NCBI GenBank assembly: GCA_040880205.1
Contig: JBBDIU010000110.1
Location: 1-17,848 of the forward strand
Origin: WACF01 sp040880205
GTDB lineage: Bacteria; Pseudomonadota; Gammaproteobacteria; Pseudomonadales; Cellvibrionaceae
Direction: 5' to 3'
Length of the DNA stretch: 17,848 nt
Of this stretch, positions 6,498-12,847 are shown one piece after another; position 1 is the first letter of the stretch; the number at the start of each line of letters is the position of its first letter. The notes under the pieces were generated by a model, which saw nothing but the letters and a program-made list of their open reading frames with translations, ran no database searches and was not told the origin of the DNA. The translations under genes and the position numbers were made by a program.

Positions 6498-7787
6498 TTA
6501 ACTCTTGAATTCCGCCCGGCCGCGGTACAGCGCGCGACCGCCCAGCTCCGCTTCAATTCTCAACAAGCGGTTGTACTTGGCCACCCGGTCGGAACGACAT
6601 AAAGAACCGGTTTTGATTTGCCCGGCGGCGGTGGCCACCGCCAGATCGGCAATGGTGGTGTCCTCGGTTTCACCGGAGCGATGCGAAATCACCGCTGTGT
6701 AACCGGCATCCTTTGCCATCCTGATGGCGTCCAGGGTTTCGGACAAGGATCCGATCTGATTGAACTTGATTAAGATGGAATTGGCAATTTGTTTGTCGAT
6801 GCCTTCCTGGAGAATTTTGGTGTTGGTCACGAACAGGTCGTCACCGACCAGTTGCACTCTATCGCCAACTTTGTTCGTCAATGTGGCCCAACCGTCCCAG
6901 TCCCCTTCGTCCATACCATCTTCGATGGAAAGGATCGGATATTTGTCGACCAGCCCGGCCAGGTAATCGGCGAACTCCGTGGCGGAAAATACCTTGCTTT
7001 CACCGGCAAGATTGTACTGACCCTTTTGGTAAAACTCGGACGCGGCACAATCCAGCGCCAGGGTAACATCGTCGCCCAAGGTATAGCCGGCACGCGCCAC
7101 GGCTTCCGCAATGACTTCAATAGCGCCTTCATTGGAGGGCAAGTCGGGGGCGAAGCCACCTTCGTCACCCACCGCCGTACTCAAACCGCGCTCATTCAAA
7201 ACCTTTTTCAGGCTGTGAAAAACCTCGGCCCCCTGACGTAGCGCTTCGCTGAATTTATTTGCCTTCACTGGCTGAATCATGAATTCCTGAATGTCGACGT
7301 TGTTATCCGCGTGCTCACCGCCGTTGATGATATTCATCATGGGCACCGGCATGCTGTACTGATTCGGCGTGCCATTCAGTTCGGCAATATGCTGGTATAG
7401 GGGCATGCCCTTGGCGCTCGCCGCTGCCTTGGCAGCCGCGAGAGACACGGCAAGAATGGCGTTGGCGCCCAGCTTGGACTTGTTGTCCGTGCCATCCGCT
7501 TCGAGCATCAAGTTGTCCAGCAGTCGCTGATCGGCCGCATCCTTGCCCTTCAATAAATCATTAATAGCGGTATTGATATTGTTGACCGCCGTCAATACAC
7601 CTTTACCCAGATAACGGCTCTTATCGCCGTCTCGCAATTCCAGTGCCTCACGCGAACCAGTGGATGCGCCCGACGGTGCACAGGCGGACCCCACCTCACC
7701 AGAAGCCAATATCACATCGGCATTCACTGTCGGATTACCCCGGCTATCCAAAACCTCAAAGGCTTTGACTTCCACAATTTTTGTCAT
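6498..7787 (-). CDS. eno: Enolase (phosphopyruvate hydratase)
   Basis: Enolase interconverts 2-phosphoglycerate and phosphoenolpyruvate in glycolysis; in some bacteria it is also part of the RNA degradosome. The 429 residues are full length. Visible signatures are SRGNPTVNADV, GASTGSREALELRDGD, NIINGGEHADNNVDIQEFM, the metal-binding SIEDGMDEGDWDGW and the catalytic Lys341 in ILIKFNQIGSL. VISHRSGETEDTTIADLAV and KTGSLCRSDRVAKYN follow. The ATG has a clear AGGAG 8 bases upstream (7796-7800). A palindromic repeat element starts 20 bases upstream of the ATG, between kdsA and eno. Confidence 0.99.
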   Translation of the reverse strand: MTKIVEVKAFEVLDSRGNPTVNADVILASGEVGSACAPSGASTGSREALELRDGDKSRYLGKGVLTAVNNINTAINDLLKGKDAADQRLLDNLMLEADGTDNKSKLGANAILAVSLAAAKAAASAKGMPLYQHIAELNGTPNQYSMPVPMMNIINGGEHADNNVDIQEFMIQPVKANKFSEALRQGAEVFHSLKKVLNERGLSTAVGDEGGFAPDLPSNEGAIEVIAEAVARAGYTLGDDVTLALDCAASEFYQKGQYNLAGESKVFSATEFADYLAGLVDKYPILSIEDGMDEGDWDGWATLTNKVGDRVQLVGDDLFVTNTKILQEGIDKQIANSILIKFNQIGSLSETLDAIRMAKDAGYTAVISHRSGETEDTTIADLAVATAAGQIKTGSLCRSDRVAKYNRLLRIEAELGGRALYRGRAEFKS

Positions 7788-7806
7788 TGAATGTACTCCT
7801 AAAAAA

Positions 7807-7953
7807 AGTCGCTAGTCACTAATCGCTAGTCTCTAGTCATACCCAGACCCCAAGAATTTGGGGAACATTTGCGGCCTCTAGTCAAATTTTTCATCTTTCA
7901 CCATTCGCTTCTCTCGCTTTCGACTAGAGATTAGCGACTAGAGACTAGCGACT
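7807..7953. repeat. Palindromic element with 7-bp repeat arms (MITE-like) between kdsA and eno
   Basis: The left arm (7807-7838) is four heptamers AGTCGCT, AGTCACT, AATCGCT, AGTCTCT plus AGTC. The right arm (7922-7953) is GACTAGA, GATTAGC, GACTAGA, GACTAGC plus GACT. The arms are inverted repeats of each other at 29 of 32 positions and are separated by 83 bases. The interior holds a 6-bp hairpin CCCCAA/TTGGGG (7848-7863) and a further CTCTAGTC at 7876-7883. There is no ORF of note. The element fills nearly all of the 171-base gap, ending 5 bases before the kdsA stop codon complement. The folded transcript could separate kdsA from eno expression. It may be a non-autonomous mobile or interspersed repeat; no target duplication is obvious. 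Confidence 0.75.
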
Positions 7954-7958
7954 ATGTC

Positions 7959-8810
7959 TTATCCAATCTCCAACTCCGGCAAACTTTTCACCAACTCATC
8001 CACCGCTTTGACATGTTCTAAAAAGGGTTTCAGCTTGTCGAGCGGTAATGCGCTCGGTCCGTCGCATTTTGCTTGGTCCGGATTCGGGTGAGCTTCCAGA
8101 AATAAGCCGGCAACGCCCACGGCCATACCGGCGCGTGCCAGTTCGACGGTCTGATGGCGCCTTCCGCCGGAGGCGGCACCATCGGGATCGCGACATTGCA
8201 AGGCGTGAGTTACGTCGAAGATCAGCGGCGCGCCCTTGCTGACTTCCTTTATAACGCGAAAGCCCAGCATGTCCACGACTAGATTGTCGTAGCCGAACAC
8301 GCTGCCGCGTTCGCAGAGCATGACCTTGTCGTTGCCGCATTCGCTGAATTTTTCCACGATATTGGCAATCTGCGACGGGCTGATGAACTGCGGTTTTTTG
8401 ATATTGATCACAGCGCCCGTTTTTGCCATGGCGGCAACCAGGTCGGTTTGCCGCGCCAAAAAGGCCGGCAATTGAATAACATCACAGACTTCGGCGGCGG
8501 CTTGTGCCTGTTCCGGCTCGTGCACATCGGTAATGATAGGAACCGAAAACCGGGACTTCACGTCCGCGAGAATCTTCAAGCCCTTTTCCAGACCGGGACC
8601 GCGGAACGAGTGTACCGAGGAACGGTTTGCCTTGTCGAAGGAGGCCTTGAATACATAGGGAATGGCGAGCGCTTCGCAAACCCGCACAAAATGTTCGGCC
8701 ACTTGCAGGGCCAGCTCGCGGGATTCCAGAACGTTGACGCCTCCAAACAACACAAAGGGCAAATCGTTCGCGATGCTTATGTCGCCAATGGAAAGCTTTC
8801 TCTGTTCCAC
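7959..8810 (-). CDS. kdsA: 3-deoxy-8-phosphooctulonate synthase (KDO-8-P synthase)
   Basis: KdsA condenses phosphoenolpyruvate with arabinose 5-phosphate to give KDO 8-phosphate for the lipopolysaccharide core. The 283 residues are full length. FGGVNVLES places Asn26 where metal-dependent enzymes have Cys, so this is the metal-independent class. KASFDKANRSS, SFRGPGLEKGL, TDVHEPEQA, QLPAFLARQTDL, IKKPQFISP and DVTHALQ are all present. It starts 8 bases after the pyrG stop, so the two are probably co-transcribed. Enolase, encoded next, produces its phosphoenolpyruvate substrate. Confidence 0.98.
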   Translation of the reverse strand: MEQRKLSIGDISIANDLPFVLFGGVNVLESRELALQVAEHFVRVCEALAIPYVFKASFDKANRSSVHSFRGPGLEKGLKILADVKSRFSVPIITDVHEPEQAQAAAEVCDVIQLPAFLARQTDLVAAMAKTGAVINIKKPQFISPSQIANIVEKFSECGNDKVMLCERGSVFGYDNLVVDMLGFRVIKEVSKGAPLIFDVTHALQCRDPDGAASGGRRHQTVELARAGMAVGVAGLFLEAHPNPDQAKCDGPSALPLDKLKPFLEHVKAVDELVKSLPELEIG

Positions 8811-8818
8811 GTCAGACC

Positions 8819-10447
8819 CTATTGCTGTGTGTGGTGTTTGTGCGCCGCTTCAATAAAGCTGGTGAACAGGGGATGGCCATCACGCGGGGTCGAGGTAAAT
8901 TCCGGGTGAAACTGACAGGCGATAAACCAGGGATGGTCTTCCAATTCCACCACTTCCACCAAAGTATCGTCCGCCGACCAGCCGCCAATGCGCAAACCGG
9001 CCTTTTGTAACTGATCCACATAATTGTTGTTCATTTCGTAGCGGTGGCGGTGGCGTTCGACGATGACATCGTCTCCGTAGATTTTCTGCACCTTGGCACC
9101 GCTGACCAATCGACATTCCTGCACCCCCAGACGCATGGTGCCACCCAAGTCCGAGCTTTCGTCGCGCGATTCCACCTTGCCACTGGCATCCAGCCATTCG
9201 GTTATCAGACCGATTACCGGGTCAGGAGTGTACTTGTCGAATTCGGTGCTGTTGGCCTTGGGCAAACCGGCCACGTCGCGGGCGAACTCGATAACCGCCA
9301 CCTGCATACCCAGGCAAATCCCCAGGTAGGGGATTCCTTTCTCCCGGGCATATCGCACCGACAGCAGCTTGCCATCCAGGCCCCGCTCGCCGAAACCACC
9401 TGGTACCAGAATGCCGTCCACCTTTTCCAGGACACCCGTGCCCTGTTCCTCGATATCCTCGGCGTTGAGATAGACAACCTTCACTTTGGTACGGGTGCGA
9501 ATTCCGGCGTGCTCCAGCGCTTCGTTGAGAGATTTGTAGGCATCCAGCAAATCCATGTATTTGCCGACCATGGCGATGGTGACTTCCCGTTCCGGGCTCA
9601 ATTTGCCTTTGACCACTTCATCCCACTCACTCAGGTCCGCCTGCGGCGCTTCCAGGCCGAAATTGTCCAATACAATCTGGTCCAATTTATACTGATTGAG
9701 CAAACGGGGAATAGCGTAAATGGTTTCCGCATCCGCCAGGGGAACGACAGCTTTGTAGGTGACGTTGGTAAACAGCGCGATCTTGCGTCGCGAATCGTCG
9801 TCGATGGTTTTCTCCGAGCGGCACAATAAAACATCCGGCTGCAGACCAATCGATCGTAGTTCCTTAACGGAATGCTGGGTGGGCTTGGTTTTGGTTTCAC
9901 CCGCGGTGGCGATATAGGGTACCAGGGTCAAATGAATCAACTGGGTTTGCCCGGGGCCCAGCTCCGCCTGCAATTGACGAACGGCTTCCAAAAAAGGCTG
10001 TGACTCAATATCGCCTACCGTGCCGCCGATCTCCACCAAGGCCACGTCGAAATCCTTTCCGCCTTCCAAAATCCGGCGTTTGATTTCGTCGGTGATATGG
10101 GGAATGACCTGAACAGTACCGCCCAGATAATCGCCGCGCCGTTCCTTGCGTAAAACCGTTTCGTAAATTCGCCCGGTGGTGAAATTGTTGCGCCGGGTCA
10201 TCCGGGTACGAATAAAGCGTTCGTAATGGCCCAGATCCAGGTCGGTTTCCGCTCCGTCCTCGGTGACAAACACCTCGCCGTGCTGGAAGGGGCTCATGGT
10301 GCCGGGGTCAACGTTAATGTAGGGATCGAGCTTGAGGACTGTGACCTTCAGCCCCCGGGCTTCCAGGATGGCACCCAGGGAGGCAGAGGCGATGCCTTTA
10401 CCCAGGGAGGAAACGACGCCGCCGGTCACAAATATATATCTAGTCAT
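8819..10447 (-). CDS. pyrG: CTP synthase
   Basis: PyrG aminates UTP to CTP with ATP and glutamine. The 542 residues comprise an N-terminal synthetase domain with TGGVVSSLGKGIASASLG at the start, DPYINVDPGTMSPFQHGEV and GGTVGDIESQPF. The C-terminal class I glutamine amidotransferase domain has nucleophile Cys378 in LGICLGMQ and the His514/Glu516 pair in FHPEF. The 412-base upstream region has no gene and contains a LacI/PurR-like palindrome. CTP is used directly by IspD and for KDO activation, matching the neighbours. It is the first gene of the leftward block visible here. Confidence 0.99.
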   Translation of the reverse strand: MTRYIFVTGGVVSSLGKGIASASLGAILEARGLKVTVLKLDPYINVDPGTMSPFQHGEVFVTEDGAETDLDLGHYERFIRTRMTRRNNFTTGRIYETVLRKERRGDYLGGTVQVIPHITDEIKRRILEGGKDFDVALVEIGGTVGDIESQPFLEAVRQLQAELGPGQTQLIHLTLVPYIATAGETKTKPTQHSVKELRSIGLQPDVLLCRSEKTIDDDSRRKIALFTNVTYKAVVPLADAETIYAIPRLLNQYKLDQIVLDNFGLEAPQADLSEWDEVVKGKLSPEREVTIAMVGKYMDLLDAYKSLNEALEHAGIRTRTKVKVVYLNAEDIEEQGTGVLEKVDGILVPGGFGERGLDGKLLSVRYAREKGIPYLGICLGMQVAVIEFARDVAGLPKANSTEFDKYTPDPVIGLITEWLDASGKVESRDESSDLGGTMRLGVQECRLVSGAKVQKIYGDDVIVERHRHRYEMNNNYVDQLQKAGLRIGGWSADDTLVEVVELEDHPWFIACQFHPEFTSTPRDGHPLFTSFIEAAHKHHTQQ

Positions 10448-10495
10448 TTAAGCCCTTCTGCACGAACCAGTTACAACAGCTTTAGTAATAATTAA

Positions 10496-10514
10496 TCAGC
10501 CCAGGGCGGGCTGA
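10496..10514 (-). promoter_or_regulatory. Hairpin in the pyrG leader
   Basis: A 7-bp stem TCAGCCC/GGGCTGA with a 5-base loop lies 49 bases upstream of the pyrG ATG. In the leftward transcript it is followed by an AU-rich run (ATTAATTATTA) rather than a clean U-tract. It could be a weak attenuator or only a leader structure. Confidence 0.3.
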
Positions 10515-10560
10515 GGCAAACACTGTTCGAAAGGAGTGGAAAAGCAGGTCGGCCAGGCAA

Positions 10561-10576
10561 ATTCAAGCGTTTGAAT
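10561..10576. promoter_or_regulatory. LacI/PurR-family-like operator upstream of pyrG
   Basis: ATTCAAGCGTTTGAAT is a 16-base palindrome with one mismatched pair and a central CG. By eye it agrees with the enterobacterial PurR box pattern ANGCAANCGNTTNCNT at 9 of its 11 fixed positions. It lies 114 bases upstream of pyrG. A role in nucleotide-responsive control is inference. Confidence 0.35.
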
Positions 10577-10661
10577 CGCTACCGTGGGATGGCCTTTATC
10601 AGAGCCACCTGTGACCGCTGCCTTTGTACTCGAGATGGGACGTCAGGTTACCAGAAAGCCC

Positions 10662-10683
10662 GATTTGAGTCGACACTCAAATC
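10662..10683. repeat. 9-bp inverted repeat upstream of pyrG
   Basis: GATTTGAGT and ACTCAAATC form a perfect 9-bp stem around CGAC. There is no U-tract on either strand. It could be a regulator site or part of a degraded repeat; there is no basis to choose. Confidence 0.4.
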
Positions 10684-10715
10684 CCGACGCCCGGCTTCCC
10701 ACTCCCTCGGGCCGG

Positions 10716-10790
10716 TTCGACTAGCGATTAGCACTACTTCTCCCACTTCCCGCTTCCTTCAATGAACTCCATTCAGCACCACTAGTCGAA
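10716..10790. repeat. Heptamer-repeat fragment related to the eno-kdsA element
   Basis: GACTAGC and GATTAGC at 10719-10732 repeat the heptamer units found at 7922-7949. The outer ends TTCGACTAG (10716-10724) and CTAGTCGAA (10782-10790) are perfect 9-bp inverted repeats 57 bases apart. The interior is pyrimidine-rich, like the interior of the larger element (TTCNC-type runs). It appears to be a shorter or decayed relative. Confidence 0.5.
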
Positions 10791-10859
10791 ACTCCTATCC
10801 GATCGCGACCCCCTCTGGGCTGCGGCAGGGTCACCTCAACGCTCACGGAGGAGAATGTT

Positions 10860-11285
10860 ATGGGTATTCGCTATTTTGCCTTGGTTTTCGGCGTCATCTT
10901 TGCCATCGTCGGGATTGCCGGATTTATCCCTTTTCTGGTGACGCCTTATGGCGTCGCCGATCCCAATCTTGCGGTTACCGCCGGAGCCGGCAAGTTGTTC
11001 GGCTTGTTCCCGGTCAATGTTTTACACAATCTGGTGCACCTCGGGTTCGGCATATGGGGCTTGGCTGTGTGGCGTAGCGCATCCTCGTCGCTATTTTACG
11101 CGCGCAGTGTGGCGGTCATTTACGCGGTGTTTGTGGTAATGGGCCTGTTCCCCGTGTTGCGCACCACCTTTGGCTTGATACCGCTGCACGGCAACGACAT
11201 CTGGCTGCATATACTGTTGGCTGGTGGCGCCGCCTATTTTGGCTGGGGTTATCGTTCCGAAGCGGTTATACGTAATCGACGCTAA
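10860..11285 (+). CDS. DUF4383 family four-helix membrane protein
   Basis: This is a 141-residue small integral membrane protein of unknown function. Four hydrophobic helices can be seen at about 5-27, 50-70, 79-100 and 108-128. The family-like segments are GAGKLFGLFPVNVLHNLVHLGFGIWGL and, near the end, HGNDIWLHILLAGGAAYFGW, with histidines in or next to helices. A strong ribosome site GGAGGAG (10847-10853) lies 6 bases before the ATG, which supports real expression. It is transcribed against its neighbours pyrG and tilS and interrupts the usual tilS-pyrG adjacency, so it was probably inserted. No function can be assigned from sequence. Confidence 0.85.
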   Translation: MGIRYFALVFGVIFAIVGIAGFIPFLVTPYGVADPNLAVTAGAGKLFGLFPVNVLHNLVHLGFGIWGLAVWRSASSSLFYARSVAVIYAVFVVMGLFPVLRTTFGLIPLHGNDIWLHILLAGGAAYFGWGYRSEAVIRNRR

Positions 11286-11319
11286 CCGTTATACGCAAAC
11301 AGACCGCGGACTGTTAACA

Positions 11320-11356
11320 GCACGCGGGCGCTTCAAACCTTGGAGCGCCCGCGTGC
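11320..11356. terminator. GC-rich hairpin between convergent DUF4383 gene and tilS
   Basis: A perfect 13-bp inverted repeat GCACGCGGGCGCT/AGCGCCCGCGTGC has an 11-base loop. It lies 34 bases after the DUF4383 stop and 4 bases beyond the tilS stop. It lacks a U-tract on both strands, so it may block read-through or protect 3' ends rather than act as a canonical intrinsic terminator. Confidence 0.5.
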
Positions 11357-11360
11357 CTGC

Positions 11361-12752
11361 CTATTCATCACCCCAGCCACCATCATCCAATCCCCCCTCT
11401 TCATCCAATCCAATGGCTTTCGGTGGATACCACTGGAGCTGATAGCCTGGATCATTCTCCGCGGTGAAGCCGTGACAGATCCACAGATCGCCAACCGCCG
11501 CCAGTTCCCCGTCCACATAAAACAGAGGAACGCGATCGCGCAGCCAAGGCTCCAGACGGTATTCCTGCAAAAGTTTTTTCAGGGTTTGTGAATGCCCCCG
11601 GCCTGCTGGCCGACAGCGCTCTCCACCCCGCCGCCAGCGGACATCCAGCCGGCCCTCGGGCACATGTAGGCCTCCGCCCGCCTCTTGCGCGGATAAACCG
11701 GTACCGTCGGCGAGTACCAGTTTGTGATCGAGCCACCAGATCACCGGTTCAGTTACCTGTGGTGATTGTATGGGCGTCAGATGAACTCGCTCGCGATAGT
11801 AGCGCAGCGCGGCGCCGGACCACTGCACCAGCGCCGACCCGCGCGGCTCGGAGCCAGCAAAGAATTGCGCGTTGACTTCACGCAAATGCTTGTGCTCCGG
11901 CACGGCAAAACCCCGTTGTAGCGCCCAGGTACGCAACAGGTTGGTGCGCCGGTGGGGCAACAGTTCGGCCAGAGTCGACCAGTCCACGCTCCAACCGAAG
12001 CGTTCCGCTTGTTCATCACAATGGTGTAAGTCGATACTGCCCAGGTCGCGACTCAGTTGATCGGCCTGCTGACAGGCCTCGGCGGTTAAACGCCAGCGCT
12101 CGGGGAAGTTGGGCCAGCGTTCGGCCAACACGGGCAGCACCCGGCGGCGCAAAAAGTTGCGGTCGAGTCCCTCGTCCTCGTTGCTGTCGTCATTGATCCA
12201 GTCCAGGCCAATACTGGCTCCGTAATGCTCAAGTTCCGATTTGCTGAACGCCAACAACGGCCGCAACAGACGCCCGCCGGCAAAATCCCGCTGCTCGACA
12301 ATGCTGCCCAGGCCCCGCGGACCGGCGCCACGCATCAGACGGAAAAGCAAGGTCTCCGCCTGGTCGTCGCGGTGGTGGCCAAGCAGCAGCACGTCACCGG
12401 TTTCCATATGCGCTTGAAAGGCTTGGTAGCGCGCGATGCGGGCCGCATCTTCCAGACCACGGCCATTGGGCTGTACCTGGACCTTTTCGACCCGGCATTC
12501 CACCTTCCAATCACCACACAGGGCCTGGCAATGTCGCTGCCAGGCGTCGGCGCGGTCAGATAAACCGTGGTTCACGTGAATAGCCACGACCGGCTGTTCG
12601 GGCTTGCTCGCAACCAACGCGGCGAGCAGAACACTCGAGTCCAGTCCGCCACTAAAGCCCACCAGCCAACGCTTGGCCGGCAGATGCTCGGACAGAACGC
12701 GCGACAGGGATTGCACATTAAAAGTGGGTGAATCTTTTGTCATGCCCGCCAT
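11361..12752 (-). CDS. tilS: tRNA(Ile)-lysidine synthetase TilS
   Basis: TilS attaches lysine to C34 of the CAU-anticodon isoleucine tRNA, which changes its specificity to AUA codons; it is essential in most bacteria. The PP-loop ATP pyrophosphatase motif is VGFSGGLDSSVLLAAL. HVNHGLSDRADAW and GHHRDDQAETLLFRLMRGAG follow, then the TilS substrate and C-terminal domains (RWRRGGERCRPAGRGHSQTLKKLLQE). The product is about 463 residues from ATG 12752. ATG 12743 (MTKDSP) is equally plausible, and neither has a strong ribosome site. In many relatives accA lies upstream of tilS; here a divergent S9 peptidase gene does. Confidence 0.95.
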   Translation of the reverse strand: MAGMTKDSPTFNVQSLSRVLSEHLPAKRWLVGFSGGLDSSVLLAALVASKPEQPVVAIHVNHGLSDRADAWQRHCQALCGDWKVECRVEKVQVQPNGRGLEDAARIARYQAFQAHMETGDVLLLGHHRDDQAETLLFRLMRGAGPRGLGSIVEQRDFAGGRLLRPLLAFSKSELEHYGASIGLDWINDDSNEDEGLDRNFLRRRVLPVLAERWPNFPERWRLTAEACQQADQLSRDLGSIDLHHCDEQAERFGWSVDWSTLAELLPHRRTNLLRTWALQRGFAVPEHKHLREVNAQFFAGSEPRGSALVQWSGAALRYYRERVHLTPIQSPQVTEPVIWWLDHKLVLADGTGLSAQEAGGGLHVPEGRLDVRWRRGGERCRPAGRGHSQTLKKLLQEYRLEPWLRDRVPLFYVDGELAAVGDLWICHGFTAENDPGYQLQWYPPKAIGLDEEGGLDDGGWGDE

Positions 12753-12790
12753 TAAACCGGAAATTACCGGGCAGTGAAACGGCACCGGCC

Positions 12791-12819
12791 TTGTCAGTTC
12801 CAGCCATAGCCGGCAAAAT
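12791..12819 (+). promoter_or_regulatory. Candidate sigma-70 promoter of the S9 peptidase-greB pair
   Basis: TTGTCA (12791-12796), a 17-base spacer and CAAAAT (12814-12819) match the consensus at 5 of 6 and 4 of 6 positions. It lies 28 bases before the peptidase ATG in the 95-base gap from tilS. It was found by eye and not tested. Confidence 0.4.
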
Positions 12820-12847
12820 CGTCCCAATTTCTCGGGCGGTAAAATTT

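Larger units (their letters stand above)
10448..10859. other. Non-coding region between divergent pyrG and the DUF4383 gene
   Basis: This 412-base gap has no ORF with a credible product or ribosome site except the DUF4383 start at its right end. It holds a short hairpin in the pyrG leader, a palindrome resembling a LacI-family operator, a 9-bp inverted repeat and a fragment related to the heptamer element near eno; each is listed separately. The rest is pyrimidine-rich and shows nothing I recognise. Confidence 0.6.

Noticed and set aside
7807..7953. Heptamer repeats considered as a CRISPR array
   Set aside because: The units are 7 bp, contiguous, degenerate and arranged as an inverted pair; there are no regular spacers or cas genes.
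9044..9829. 261-codon rightward frame opposite pyrG
   Set aside because: It is antisense to highly conserved CTP synthase motifs; long shadow frames are expected in GC-rich genes.
10571..10765. 64-codon rightward open frame in the pyrG-DUF4383 gap
   Set aside because: It has no ribosome site and no recognisable motif, its composition is odd, and it runs through inverted repeats and heptamer units.
12728..12847. 40-codon N-terminal extension of the S9 peptidase from a GTG
   Set aside because: It overlaps the tilS start and the likely promoter, and family members start near MTQQIAAYGSW.
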